Source: Arenibacter sp040216555
GTDB taxonomy: Bacteria > Bacteroidota > Bacteroidia > Flavobacteriales > Flavobacteriaceae
Direction of reading: 5' to 3'
DNA length: 64,000 bases
Assembly: GCA_040216555.1 (NCBI GenBank)
Contig: JAVJOW010000022.1
Coordinates: 142,518 to 206,517, forward strand
Numbering within the stretch: the first letter of the stretch is position 1; every line of letters begins with the position of its first letter. A program made the translations under genes and the position numbers. Shown one piece after another: positions 1 to 8,244 of this stretch. A model generated the notes under the pieces. It had not been told where the DNA came from, made no database searches, and saw only the letters and a program-made list of their open reading frames with translations.

Positions 1-1
1 A

Positions 2-793
2 GAGGAAGCTTTTCCAAAGGCCATACAAATTGTCGTTTTTGATACCGCTTTTCACCAGACCATGCCAGTCAAGGCCAAGAAATATGCCTTGCCCAATGAG
101 TTTTATACAGATTACCGTATCCAGGCCTATGGTTTTCATGGTACCAGTCACAAATATGTGTCCGAGAAGGCCATTTCCTTTTTAAAATTAAAATCTTCCA
201 GGATAATTACCATACATCTGGGCCATGGCTGTAGTATTACTGCTGTAAAGGACGGTAAAAGTGTTGATCATTCCATGGGTTTTACCCCTGCCAACGGACT
301 CATCATGGGTTCTAGAAGCGGGGACATAGATCATTCCCTTATCTTCTATTTGGTAAATAATTTAGGCTATGGCCTAGAAGAAGTAAATACGTTACTCTCC
401 AAAAAAAGTGGTATGCTAGGGCTTACGGGTCATAGGGATTTAAGGGATATTGAAGCCGAAGTGCAATCTGGCAACCCTGAATGTATATTGGCCTTGGAAA
501 TGAACGCTTACCGCATAAAAAAATATATAGGCTCCTATATGGCCGCCATGAACGGTTTGGATGCCTTGGTCTTTACTGCAGGCATAGGGGAAAATTCCAG
601 CAGGCTCAGAAGCCTTGTATGCAGCGAAATGGACTTTTTGGGCATCACATTGGACGCCACCAGAAATGAATTAAAATCCTCCGACATGAGGGAAATTAAC
701 ACCTACGAATCCAAAATCAAAATTTTGGTTGTCCCTACTAATGAGGAATTGGAAATAGCAAAACAGGCCTACGGTCTATCCCAAAACCTATAA
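2..793 (+). CDS. ackA: Acetate kinase, C-terminal part (5' end outside window)
   Basis: The reading frame is open from base 2, so the gene begins to the left of the window; the ATG at 62 is internal. Acetate kinase makes ATP from acetyl phosphate in the cytosol, usually together with phosphotransacetylase. Visible family signatures are VFDTAFHQTMP at the start, YGFHGTSHKYV, the phosphate-loop region around LGHGCSITAV, the FTPANGLIMGSRSGD stretch, and the ADP-binding AGIGENSS near the C-terminus. The loop reads LGHG rather than the usual LGNG, a small deviation. Fermentative ATP production fits the energy-limitation content of the island that follows. Its promoter is not in view, so membership of the operator regulon cannot be tested. 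Confidence 0.93.
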   Translation, partial: EEAFPKAIQIVVFDTAFHQTMPVKAKKYALPNEFYTDYRIQAYGFHGTSHKYVSEKAISFLKLKSSRIITIHLGHGCSITAVKDGKSVDHSMGFTPANGLIMGSRSGDIDHSLIFYLVNNLGYGLEEVNTLLSKKSGMLGLTGHRDLRDIEAEVQSGNPECILALEMNAYRIKKYIGSYMAAMNGLDALVFTAGIGENSSRLRSLVCSEMDFLGITLDATRNELKSSDMREINTYESKIKILVVPTNEELEIAKQAYGLSQNL

Positions 794-896
794 TTTTAAT
801 AGCGTAGATTTTGGGTCAATGTTCGGGAAAATCCAATTATCCATCATCACCAATAAGTGGCACAAATAAAAAAATGCAAGATGGCAGATCCAACCC

Positions 897-1106
897 TTAT
901 TCCTTTTTCGTTTTACAAGTTCTTATTCCAAAAGGAAGGTACAGCGGACAAAAACCCATAAAACTGGTCAGGAAAAACACAATGGCCAAAACCACCAGTA
1001 CAATGCCCAACACACCGGAAATAGTACCATTATAATAAAGAGCGATCAATGCCGCTGCAATAACAAAACGCACGGTTCTGTCCAAATTACCCATATTTCT
1101 CTTCAT
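897..1106 (-). CDS. DUF2892-type small membrane protein
   Basis: This 69-residue protein has two hydrophobic segments (about residues 12-30 and 32-50) and ends in a short basic tail with the CPLYLPFGI-T-C pattern of the DUF2892/YgaP-like membrane family. The molecular role is unknown; members are often found next to rhodanese or stress genes. It is transcribed away from the helical-protein/UbiB pair, and the shared palindrome at 1317-1334 has a correctly spaced -7 box for this strand too (1289-1296, read TTACTTTG). That would give a long leader of about 180 nt, in which no convincing gene is seen. Confidence 0.75.
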   Translation of the reverse strand: MKRNMGNLDRTVRFVIAAALIALYYNGTISGVLGIVLVVLAIVFFLTSFMGFCPLYLPFGIRTCKTKKE

Positions 1107-1288
1107 TGTGATAAATTTATGTTATACAATTTGCAAAGGCCCCACAATGGCTTTACATTATCATTGTTCAGGTCTTTGTTTAATAATTTATTGTTTATTA
1201 TACTGGTTAGGCTAAAATTTCCATTTGGACCTTCCTTGCTAAAGTTCCAACCAAATTTCGGTTTTTCCCAATTTTTATCTCGACAATT

Positions 1289-1362
1289 CAAAGTAAAGGG
1301 ATATCTATAGCCCTTCAAATGACATATGTCATTTTAGGGGTCAATACATTTAAATAATTTTG
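1289..1362. promoter_or_regulatory. Bidirectional CRP/FNR-type operator-promoter (P1)
   Basis: An 18-bp perfect palindrome lies at 1317-1334 (core TGACATATGTCA, centre 1325.5). On the plus strand TAATTTTG is at 1355-1362; on the minus strand TTACTTTG is at 1296-1289. Both boxes begin exactly 29.5 bp from the centre. The inferred role is class II activation of the 1400 gene and of the DUF2892 gene. Confidence 0.75.
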
Positions 1363-1399
1363 GGGTATGCCACATTTATAATATTTAAATCAAATTATC

Positions 1400-1786
1400 A
1401 TGGAAAAACAAATTATATATAATTCAAACCTGCATTTTGAACACGAAATTTGGAGACGCGAACTCTTCTTTTGGCAGGATGAACTCATCATTTTCAACAA
1501 CAGACTTAGCGAACTGGTTACTAGATGGACCAAAAAGGAGGTATTGAAACAATTGGACCACTTTCAGAACGAATTTATCCTGCACGGTGGGGTAATCGAG
1601 GATTTGTTGGAAGAAATCGAAACCCATGAAATTCGTATGGCCGGTCAAGATTTGGTGTCACATGATACCATGGACACCATAATGGTGAAAAAGCATATGG
1701 AGTTCCGAAAAAAAATGGAGATACAGGAAAAAATCTATGCAGATCTTAAAAAGGACTTCTTTCGCTTTTTGACCAAGTACCTATAA
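1400..1786 (+). CDS. Small helical protein, HxWDE-HHE paralogue A
   Basis: I do not recognise this 128-residue protein. It is predicted soluble, almost entirely helical, and rich in His, Glu and aromatic residues. It shares a spaced signature with the genes at 4791 and 39133: His12, Trp18, Trp25, Asp27-Glu28, His62 and His76-Glu77, that is H-x5-W-x6-W-x-[DE]-E followed by H-x13-H-E. A further His99 is shared with the 4791 protein. Such His/Glu spacing on helices could hold a metal or heme, but this is inference. UbiB follows after 5 bp, so the two are co-transcribed from P1, whose TAATTTTG box starts 45 bp before this ATG. Confidence 0.8.
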   Translation: MEKQIIYNSNLHFEHEIWRRELFFWQDELIIFNNRLSELVTRWTKKEVLKQLDHFQNEFILHGGVIEDLLEEIETHEIRMAGQDLVSHDTMDTIMVKKHMEFRKKMEIQEKIYADLKKDFFRFLTKYL

Positions 1787-1791
1787 GTTCT

Positions 1792-3474
1792 ATGTTTGGT
1801 ATAAAACTTCCACAGAAACAAAATTTTAAAAGGTATAACGCATTATTTGTGGTCCTTACCAAATATGGGTTTGAGGACGTAATGGCTAGTAGCAAGGCTA
1901 GAAAGTTCATCCCTAAAAATTATCTCAAAAAACATCCTGACACAGAAAAACGGTTATCAGAATCCACTTTTGAACGTATCCGAATGGTGCTGGAAGAATT
2001 GGGGCCTTCGTATGTAAAGATGGGGCAGATTATGAGCAATCGGGACGATATGTTGCCTCCGGACCTGATTAAAGAACTTGAAAAACTGCAGGACCATGCT
2101 CCCTCCCTTCAGAATTTTGAAGTAGAAAAAGTTTTGTCCCAAGAACTGGATATCGATTGCTCCCAACATTTCCTTACCATTGATCCCAAACCTTTGGCAG
2201 CGGCCTCCCTGGCTCAAGTTCATAAGGCACAGCTCCTTAATGGGGATTGGGTAGCGTTAAAAATACAGCGCCCCAATATAACAGAAGTCATTGCATCGGA
2301 TATTTCCATTATGAAGGAAGTTGCCGAAGCCTTGGAAAAATATAGTCTACAGGCAAAGGCCTTTCAGCCTTTAAAATTGGTCGAGAGCTTTGAAAAAAGC
2401 GTCAATGAAGAACTTAGTTTTAAAAGGGAAATGAACAATATGCAACATTTCGCCAAAAATTTTGAAGGCAACGAGGCCATCAATGTTCCAAATTTATACC
2501 GGGAATTGAGCAATGACCATATTATTTGTATGGAATGGGTAGACGGAATAAAGGTTTCCGAACTGGAAAAGTTAAAAGAAAATAATATTGATTCCAGCGC
2601 CGTTGCCAAAGTTGGGGTAGATCTATATTTGGAACAGGTATTGGAACATGGTTTTTTTCACGCCGACCCGCATCCCGGAAATCTATTTGTGTTACCGGAG
2701 GTCCAAAAAATCTGCTTCATAGATTTTGGCATGATGGGTACCATTATGCCCAATGACAAGGAAGCTCTTACAGAACTATTGCTCTGCTTTTTGAAAAAAG
2801 ATGTGCGAAAAATAATTCCCGTCCTAAAAAAGATTGCCTTAAAAGCCGATATCCAAGATGAGAAAAAACTGGAATATGATTTGTACGAATTGGTAGATGG
2901 TATAAGCAATACATCTATCCGTAACATTAAGCTGGGGACCACCTTGAAACAATTTAAAAATGTTCTGTATGAGAATAAAATTACCATTCCGCATTACTTA
3001 TATATTCTTATAAGGGCCCTGATAATCATTGAAGGTGTAGGCCTAAAACTAGATCCTGAATTTAATATAACGGATAATCTACAACCTTACATGGCCAAGT
3101 TAACCCGTAAAAGGTTTGGCCTAAAACGACTTTTTAAAAAGAACCTGAACAGATTTCAGGATTACAATGCACTGTTGGATAAATTGCCGGCCGACATTAA
3201 TGAAATTGTAGATAAGATTAAAGATGGAAAATTGGTTATAGTACATGAGCACAAGGGCCTGCACGAGTTTAGAAAGTCCTTGAAGACTGCTTTTAACCGT
3301 TTGGTCTATGCCGTTATCATTGCAGCCCTATCCATTGGCTCGGCCCTTTTGGTTATGGCCGATATGCCTCCGAAGATTGGTGGAATACCCGTGTTGGGCG
3401 CAATAGGTTTTAGCCTTTCCGCCATTATTGGATTGATTATACTAATTTCAATTTATAGGAATAAGGAAGAGTGA
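1792..3474 (+). CDS. ABC1/UbiB-family atypical kinase
   Basis: This 560-residue protein belongs to the UbiB/ADCK family of atypical protein-kinase-like ATPases, which act in quinone biosynthesis or lipid homeostasis at the membrane. The diagnostic KxGQ motif (KMGQ, residues 76-79, in LGPSYVKMGQ) is present, as are the alanine-rich nucleotide loop AAASLAQVHKA, the catalytic HADPHPGN and the metal-binding IDFGMMG. Two hydrophobic helices close the C-terminus (about 500-520 and 530-555), the usual membrane anchor. It lies 5 bp after the helical protein A and shares its operator-driven promoter. A terminator follows. Family assignment is firm; the substrate is unknown. Confidence 0.9.
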   Translation: MFGIKLPQKQNFKRYNALFVVLTKYGFEDVMASSKARKFIPKNYLKKHPDTEKRLSESTFERIRMVLEELGPSYVKMGQIMSNRDDMLPPDLIKELEKLQDHAPSLQNFEVEKVLSQELDIDCSQHFLTIDPKPLAAASLAQVHKAQLLNGDWVALKIQRPNITEVIASDISIMKEVAEALEKYSLQAKAFQPLKLVESFEKSVNEELSFKREMNNMQHFAKNFEGNEAINVPNLYRELSNDHIICMEWVDGIKVSELEKLKENNIDSSAVAKVGVDLYLEQVLEHGFFHADPHPGNLFVLPEVQKICFIDFGMMGTIMPNDKEALTELLLCFLKKDVRKIIPVLKKIALKADIQDEKKLEYDLYELVDGISNTSIRNIKLGTTLKQFKNVLYENKITIPHYLYILIRALIIIEGVGLKLDPEFNITDNLQPYMAKLTRKRFGLKRLFKKNLNRFQDYNALLDKLPADINEIVDKIKDGKLVIVHEHKGLHEFRKSLKTAFNRLVYAVIIAALSIGSALLVMADMPPKIGGIPVLGAIGFSLSAIIGLIILISIYRNKEE

Positions 3475-3538
3475 ACCTAATTCCTTTCCGTCATCTGGTT
3501 GATGATAGATTAGGCAAAACTTTAAGTGATCATTTTAT

Positions 3539-3582
3539 AAAAACAGTTCGGAATCATTATCTTTATTCCGAACTGTTTTTTT
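3539..3582 (+). terminator. Rho-independent terminator after the UbiB gene
   Basis: A 14-bp stem (3541-3554 with 3565-3578, containing CAGTTCGGAAT and its complement) with a 10-base loop runs into a T-tract. An A-run precedes the left arm, so it may also work in reverse. It separates the UbiB transcript from exonuclease III. Confidence 0.85.
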
Positions 3583-3612
3583 CATGGCCGTGTCCAAAAT
3601 AAAATTCAAACA

Positions 3613-4377
3613 ATGAGAATAATTTCGTGGAATGTTAACGGTATTAGGGCCGTTGCCAAAAAAGATTTTTTTGAATCCATAAATAAAATGGTACCTGATA
3701 TTCTCTGCCTTCAAGAGACCAAGGCGCAGGACCATGAGGTGGAGGAAACACTTACGGCCATGGAACATTATTATAAAGATTACAATTCGGCCGATAAGAA
3801 AGGATATTCCGGAACAGCGCTACTGAGCAAAACAGAACCTCTTGCCGTAACCAAAGACATGCAGGTGTTGGAACACGATAGCGAAGGTAGAGTACAATGC
3901 GCCGAGTATAATGATTTTTATTTAGTAAACGTATATGTGCCCAATTCCGGACAGCAATTGGACCGTCTGGATTACCGTAAACAATGGGATACCGATTTTC
4001 TGAAATACCTCAAAAACCTTGAAAAGACAAAACCTGTAATTGCTTGCGGGGATTTTAACGTGGCCCATAGGCCCATAGACCTTAAGAACGACAAAAGCAA
4101 TTATAACAAAACCGCAGGATACACCCAAGTTGAAATTGATGGAATGGACAATTTTATCAAATCCGGTTTTGTGGATTCGTTTCGGCATTTTCATCCAGAT
4201 ACCGTGGCATATACCTATTGGAGCTATCGCTTTAAGTCGCGGGAAAGAAACACGGGCTGGCGTATAGATTATTTCTTGGTAAGCAAGTCTTTGGTAGACC
4301 GAATAAAGTCTGTAGATATTCTATCGGATTATTTTGGCTCCGACCACTGTCCCATCTCTTTGGAAATAGAATTTTAG
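3613..4377 (+). CDS. xth: Exodeoxyribonuclease III
   Basis: This 254-residue cytosolic DNA-repair enzyme of the Exo III/AP endonuclease family cleaves at abasic sites and trims damaged 3' ends. Signatures seen are SWNVNGIRA at residues 5-13, the metal-ligand Glu in LCLQETKAQ, the catalytic VACGDFNVAH, TYWSYR, WRIDYFLVS and the terminal SDHCPISLEIEF with the catalytic His. Length matches the family. It has no operator of the island type upstream and starts 30 bp after the terminator. The end overlaps the convergent gene at 4374 by 4 bp. Confidence 0.95.
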   Translation: MRIISWNVNGIRAVAKKDFFESINKMVPDILCLQETKAQDHEVEETLTAMEHYYKDYNSADKKGYSGTALLSKTEPLAVTKDMQVLEHDSEGRVQCAEYNDFYLVNVYVPNSGQQLDRLDYRKQWDTDFLKYLKNLEKTKPVIACGDFNVAHRPIDLKNDKSNYNKTAGYTQVEIDGMDNFIKSGFVDSFRHFHPDTVAYTYWSYRFKSRERNTGWRIDYFLVSKSLVDRIKSVDILSDYFGSDHCPISLEIEF

Positions 4378-4739
4378 AAAGAACCGTAGTGCCCTATATA
4401 TTCCTGCAGGACACTTACTTGAAAATCACCTACCACCTTGAGTTCGGCATCCGAATTCATAAGCACCAATCCATAGGCCAAATGTGACAGCTTGCAGTCG
4501 CTCACAACCTGCTTTTCGATTCCCGTAAATACCGGTCTAAAATGCTGGTCTATTTCCAAACCGGAAGATTTCCCTACGGAAATGGCCTTGACCACAGCCT
4601 CCGTAATTTGTGTGGGCGATAAACCTTGTTCCAACAAATCACTGGCTAGATGCTTCAACCGAAAACTATAGTAAAATTCCAAAAAATTGGCAATACTATC
4701 CATGGTCTTATTTTGCGAAGTATAAATTGAAATCTCCAT
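4374..4739 (-). CDS. Hypothetical protein, last gene of sigma-factor operon
   Basis: This 121-residue protein is not recognised. It has no signal peptide or membrane segment. The N-terminal half looks helical, and the segment LSPTQITEAVVKAISVG could be an amphipathic or HTH-like helix pair. It is the third gene of the unit 5989-5189-4739 on the minus strand, 51 bp after helical paralogue B, so it probably shares promoter P2. It overlaps the 3' end of exonuclease III by 4 bp. Confidence 0.7.
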   Translation of the reverse strand: MEISIYTSQNKTMDSIANFLEFYYSFRLKHLASDLLEQGLSPTQITEAVVKAISVGKSSGLEIDQHFRPVFTGIEKQVVSDCKLSHLAYGLVLMNSDAELKVVGDFQVSVLQEYIGHYGSF

Positions 4740-4790
4740 AACTTTCGGTTCTTTAGTATTCCTTCAAATTTTCATAGGACTTAGGCATGA

Positions 4791-5189
4791 TTACAGTTTC
4801 TTGGCGTAGCCGAATACCATTTTTTTAAATTCCCTAAAGTCGTTGGTAAACAAATCCATCTGATCCTTTAGTGTAGCGTGTTTTTCCCTGTAATCCTGAT
4901 CGGATAACTTTACCTCTCCTTTTACCAATCTAGACAAAAGCCTTTCATGGTCAACTATTTCTTCTGCCAAATAATCAAATAGCGATTCGTGGATCTTGTC
5001 CAAATATTGCAGCATCTGCCCAAATTCCGAAGCATTTACCTGCTCTTTATCCAACAGATCGGTGAAAAATTTGGTTTCATCCTTCCAAAATGCTATGATA
5101 TTGGTCCATTCCATACTTTCCTTGTGTAGCATATCCAATGCACTGCCCAACAATATTCCCTTTTCCGAATTTGATGATTTGGCTGTCAT
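4791..5189 (-). CDS. Small helical protein, HxWDE-HHE paralogue B
   Basis: This 132-residue, mostly helical protein belongs to the same unnamed family as the genes at 1400 and 39133. The signature is His22, Trp28, Trp35, Asp37-Glu38, His67 and His81-Glu82, with the H-x5-W-x6-W-x-D-E and H-x13-H-E spacings identical to paralogue A; His104 matches His99 of A. No signal peptide. It follows the ECF-like sigma gene by 26 bp and so is transcribed from P2. Function unknown; the invariant His/Glu residues suggest a ligand site. Confidence 0.78.
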   Translation of the reverse strand: MTAKSSNSEKGILLGSALDMLHKESMEWTNIIAFWKDETKFFTDLLDKEQVNASEFGQMLQYLDKIHESLFDYLAEEIVDHERLLSRLVKGEVKLSDQDYREKHATLKDQMDLFTNDFREFKKMVFGYAKKL

Positions 5190-5215
5190 AGCTTTATATT
5201 TCGTTATTGTTTAGG

Positions 5216-5989
5216 CTAGGATTTATATCTATTTAGAAAACTAAGGCGCAAGCTTTTTCTGGCAGCTTCCAAAAGGGATTCCACCTCTTCCACAGAACTG
5301 TTCCGTATTTTGGCAATTTCAGTAATATCAAACTGATGTTCGGCAAAAAGTTCATACACAGTTCTCATTGGCATTGGTAAATGGTGCAATACCATTTCGG
5401 TATGTTTCCTTATATTTTCGGCTCCCAGTTCCTTGTCCAATTGGACCAAGATTTTCTGATCCCCGTCTTCAACAAAAACATGATTCAGCACATAATCGTT
5501 CTTCGCATAGGAAATATCGTCCCATTCTTCTTTCATCACCAGATCCCCATCGCCATCAGTTGAGAATTTCTCCTGCATTTCATCCCATTCGGGCTTGGAA
5601 TAGTTATCTATATTCTCGAAAAATAAAGAATCAAATTCCTCTTCCTCAAGAATATCCCCCATTAGCTCATCTACTTTTTTAAACATCCAAGGGTAAAATT
5701 CCTTTTCATTCTTAATTTCGTCAATATGCTCATACACCTCTATAAAAAGTTGATCTATAAAATCATTGGCTTTATACTTATTCCTATCAATTTTACCATT
5801 GGTCAAGGCCCTGTTCAGATTCTTATTTATATACCTCTTCACCTCTGGTATCGACTTCAACAATAAATTATTAAAGGATGACAGATCCCCTTCTTTTTTG
5901 AGACGTATCAAATCCCTATACGTATTGGCTACGAATAAGTGAAATTCCTTTTTACTTTGATAAATATTTACTGATCCTTCCATATTCAA
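5216..5989 (-). CDS. ECF-like RNA polymerase sigma factor, atypical
   Basis: This 257-residue protein resembles an ECF sigma-70 factor: a region-2-like helical block around residues 75-110 (DFIDQLFIEVYEHID, then PWMFKKV) and a region-4-like HTH at about 200-245 (LPMPMRTVYELFAEHQFDITEIA, then SSVEEVESLLEAARKSLR). Between them lies an acidic linker of some 85 residues (about 112-195), much longer than in ordinary ECF factors, and region 2 is weak. It may be a diverged sigma factor or a regulator built from one. It leads an operon with helical paralogue B and a hypothetical protein under P2. An alternative start is two codons downstream (5983). Confidence 0.7.
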   Translation of the reverse strand: MNMEGSVNIYQSKKEFHLFVANTYRDLIRLKKEGDLSSFNNLLLKSIPEVKRYINKNLNRALTNGKIDRNKYKANDFIDQLFIEVYEHIDEIKNEKEFYPWMFKKVDELMGDILEEEEFDSLFFENIDNYSKPEWDEMQEKFSTDGDGDLVMKEEWDDISYAKNDYVLNHVFVEDGDQKILVQLDKELGAENIRKHTEMVLHHLPMPMRTVYELFAEHQFDITEIAKIRNSSVEEVESLLEAARKSLRLSFLNRYKS

Positions 5990-6017
5990 ATTATTTCTAT
6001 GCTTATTTACTTTCCTT

Positions 6018-6060
6018 CAAAAATGCAAACTTCAACACTCTTAAAAAATGATTTATATCA
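6018..6060 (-). promoter_or_regulatory. CRP/FNR-type operator-promoter (P2) of sigma operon
   Basis: The operator TGATTTATATCA is at 6049-6060 (centre 6054.5). On the minus strand CATTTTTG, one mismatch from TAnnTTTG, begins at 6025, exactly 29.5 bp away. It faces the ECF-like sigma operon. Confidence 0.6.
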
Positions 6061-6150
6061 GTTGAGTTTCTTCTTTCTGTTTCAAACAAAAAACAATGAA
6101 GAAATTATATTAGTTGAAATCCAATATAAGTACCTATTAGGGTATAGGAT

Positions 6151-6194
6151 ATGATTTAAATCATTTCAAATAGAATTTGTTAAGGTTACATTTG
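6151..6194 (+). promoter_or_regulatory. CRP/FNR-type operator-promoter (P3) of YtxH operon
   Basis: The perfect 14-bp palindrome ATGATTTAAATCAT is at 6151-6164 (centre 6157.5). A perfect TACATTTG box at 6187-6194 starts 29.5 bp from the centre. It drives the 6236-7139 unit. Confidence 0.75.
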
Positions 6195-6235
6195 ATTATT
6201 ATTAGAAAACACATAATAATTTAAAAACAAAAATC

Positions 6236-6565
6236 ATGACAAACAACGACGGAAATATTCTTTTGGCTTTATTAACAGGGGCTGCCATAGGTGCAGGAAT
6301 TGGAATTCTTTATGCTCCCGACAAGGGTGTTGAGACCAGACATAAAATAAAGCAAAAAGTAGGGGAAACTACGCATGAAATATCTGATAGATTATCACAT
6401 GCCAAGGAAGAACTTACCAAAACTGCCAATGAGAAAAAAGATGCCTTTGACCGAAAACTGGATGAAGCCATCTCTACTATGAGCTACAAGGCAGATGACA
6501 TCATTGCTACCTTGGAGCGCAAATTGGAAGACTTAAAAAAGAAAAACGCCCAATTTCAAAAATAA
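6236..6565 (+). CDS. YtxH-domain envelope stress protein
   Basis: This 109-residue protein has an N-terminal glycine-rich transmembrane segment (LLALLTGAAIGAGIGILYAP, residues 8-27) followed by a long charged amphipathic helix, the layout of the YtxH family. These are membrane-tethered coiled proteins often induced by general stress; the biochemical role is unknown. It is the first gene of a three-gene unit with a holin-X-like membrane protein (6 bp later) and a small basic protein, all under operator P3. Confidence 0.85.
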   Translation: MTNNDGNILLALLTGAAIGAGIGILYAPDKGVETRHKIKQKVGETTHEISDRLSHAKEELTKTANEKKDAFDRKLDEAISTMSYKADDIIATLERKLEDLKKKNAQFQK

Positions 6566-6571
6566 GGTAAT

Positions 6572-6916
6572 ATGGCCTTGGAAGAACTTAAGAGAGACCT
6601 TACAGAAGCGGAAGCCGATGTAAGGTCTTATCTAGAAAATAGCGAAGAGTATGCCAAGCTAAAAGTATTTAAGGTGCTTATGGAGTTTGTAACCATATTT
6701 GCACAAACCCTTTTAATTGGGGCCTTGGCCCTACTTGCCTTGGTTTTGTTATCTTGGGCTGCATCCAATGCCCTGAACGAAACTTTGAAAAGCGCCTACC
6801 TTGGATTTTTACTGGTAGGCATAGGCTATATACTTATAGCTTTCATTTGTTATTTCCTTAGAAATAGGCTTAGCGGACCATTATTACGCACTTTTTCCAA
6901 ACATTTTTTTGATTAA
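6572..6916 (+). CDS. Phage-holin-X-like (DUF1469-type) membrane protein
   Basis: This 114-residue protein has an N-terminal charged helix, two transmembrane helices (about residues 37-60 and 72-93) and a short tail, the arrangement of the holin superfamily III/DUF1469 proteins that accompany YtxH genes. Despite the family name these are not usually phage proteins and appear to be envelope stress components. It lies 6 bp after YtxH and 4 bp before the next gene, clearly one operon. Confidence 0.8.
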   Translation: MALEELKRDLTEAEADVRSYLENSEEYAKLKVFKVLMEFVTIFAQTLLIGALALLALVLLSWAASNALNETLKSAYLGFLLVGIGYILIAFICYFLRNRLSGPLLRTFSKHFFD

Positions 6917-6920
6917 GACT

Positions 6921-7139
6921 ATGGCAAAGCAATACAACTCCTTTAAAGAAATTGATGAAAGGCTAATGGTCTTGAAATTACAGCGCAAAATTGAAATTGA
7001 AAGCCTTAAACTAAATATCAACCAAGTAAAGTCGAATCTTAGACCACTGCAGTTGGCAGGGAGTATTAAAGGTAGCATTCAACAAATGCTATTGATCTAT
7101 GCAATAAGGAAACTAAAGGCCGTATTTAGCAGACGGTAA
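6921..7139 (+). CDS. Small basic helical protein, third gene of YtxH operon
   Basis: This 72-residue protein starts at the ATG at 6921; an upstream ATT-initiated extension is unlikely. It is rich in Lys/Arg and Leu, mainly amphipathic helix (IDERLMVLKLQRKIEIES), with a moderately hydrophobic stretch near residues 52-63 and a basic end. Short proteins of this kind follow YtxH and holin-X genes in Bacteroidota, but I cannot name a function. It ends 38 bp before the convergent regulator gene. Confidence 0.7.
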   Translation: MAKQYNSFKEIDERLMVLKLQRKIEIESLKLNINQVKSNLRPLQLAGSIKGSIQQMLLIYAIRKLKAVFSRR

Positions 7140-7176
7140 CCTCAAAAATTTTGAGTTTTACGTCTTAAAGACAACC

Positions 7177-8244
7177 TTAAAAATCCGCCACCTCCCTAAG
7201 TCCCTTTTCATTTAAAACAATGATCCTTCGTCCGTGGTCGGTGGCAATCAGGCCTTCGTCCTTAAAATCCGATAAGGTACGGATAGCGGTTTCCGTTGCG
7301 GTACCTATCATTCCGGCGAAATCCTCCCTAGGTATACCTATTCCTTCATTGGGTTTGTCCTGTATAACATGTTTATCATAAAGTTCCAAAAGGGCCTTTG
7401 CTGCCCTTTGCCGAACGGAAGCAAAGGCCATATCCACCAATTGTTCCTGCAGGTGCATAAGATTATTGGATATCATTCCAATAAATTTCTGTGCAACGGC
7501 AGAGTTGCCATAAATTAATTGGGTAAAATCTTTCCTAGGTATCGCGCATAATTCGGCATCCTCCAACACAGTGGCATTTTCAACATAAACTTTATTGGAA
7601 TTCAATAAGGAAAGCTGCCCAACAAAATCGCCGGGGCCAAATATTCCTGTTACAAACTCCTTTCCGGATTCGGTGCTCTTGTATGTCTTAACACTTCCTT
7701 GTTCAATGAAATACATAGATTGTGCATTATCCCCTTCCCAAAAAAGAATATCCTTTTTATTGTACTTCTTGAGGGGGTAATTTTTGGAAAGACTCTTCAT
7801 ATCACCATATTGGGAGGCCTCGTCCAGGAATTTATTGAGTCCTTCCAAGTTTTTGGCAATCTCTTTTTTTAGAAAATCGCTCTTTCGTAAACGGGAGGCA
7901 ATGGCTTCCAACAATTCCTTTTCCTCAAAAGGCTTGGTAAGATAATCGTCCGCCCCCAAATTCATTCCCAATCTTACCTCTGCCCTATCGGTTTTTGCGG
8001 TTAAAAATATAAAGGGTATGCTAGAGGTTGAACTGTTTTTGCCCAACATTTCCAAGACCCCATATCCGTCCAGTTCTGGCATCATGATATCACATATGAT
8101 TACGTCCGGTCTAAATTTTCCGGCAAGTTCTACCCCTAATTTTCCATTCTCGGCGGTAGCCACCTCGTAATTGGCCAACTCCAATATGTCCGCTGTATTT
8201 TCCCTGACATCCTTATTGTCCTCAATCAATAGAATTTTTTTCAT
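7177..8244 (-). CDS. Receiver-CRP fusion response regulator 1
   Basis: This 355-residue transcription factor has a CheY-like receiver at 1-120 (acidic pocket EDN at 8-10, phospho-acceptor Asp52 in CDIMMPELDG, Lys104 in TKPFE). A cyclic-nucleotide-binding-like beta-roll follows at about 155-250, then a CRP/FNR winged HTH at about 275-350. The recognition helix reads ATETAIRTLSDF with Glu319 and Arg322, the positions that read the G of the TGA half-site in FNR. There is no cysteine cluster, so no Fe-S oxygen sensor. It overlaps the LOV kinase by 23 bp, which makes it the obvious partner. It is a candidate binder of the TGAY-N4-RTCA operators; one lies before its own operon. Confidence 0.92.
   Translation of the reverse strand: MKKILLIEDNKDVRENTADILELANYEVATAENGKLGVELAGKFRPDVIICDIMMPELDGYGVLEMLGKNSSTSSIPFIFLTAKTDRAEVRLGMNLGADDYLTKPFEEKELLEAIASRLRKSDFLKKEIAKNLEGLNKFLDEASQYGDMKSLSKNYPLKKYNKKDILFWEGDNAQSMYFIEQGSVKTYKSTESGKEFVTGIFGPGDFVGQLSLLNSNKVYVENATVLEDAELCAIPRKDFTQLIYGNSAVAQKFIGMISNNLMHLQEQLVDMAFASVRQRAAKALLELYDKHVIQDKPNEGIGIPREDFAGMIGTATETAIRTLSDFKDEGLIATDHGRRIIVLNEKGLREVADF

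Noticed and set aside
1103..1318. 71-codon minus-strand frame between the DUF2892 gene and P1
   Set aside because: It would start upstream of the predicted transcription start, has no other Met, and shows no family features.
6572..6916. Holin-X-like gene as sign of a prophage
   Set aside because: No other phage genes are present; the YtxH/holin-X pair is a normal chromosomal stress operon.
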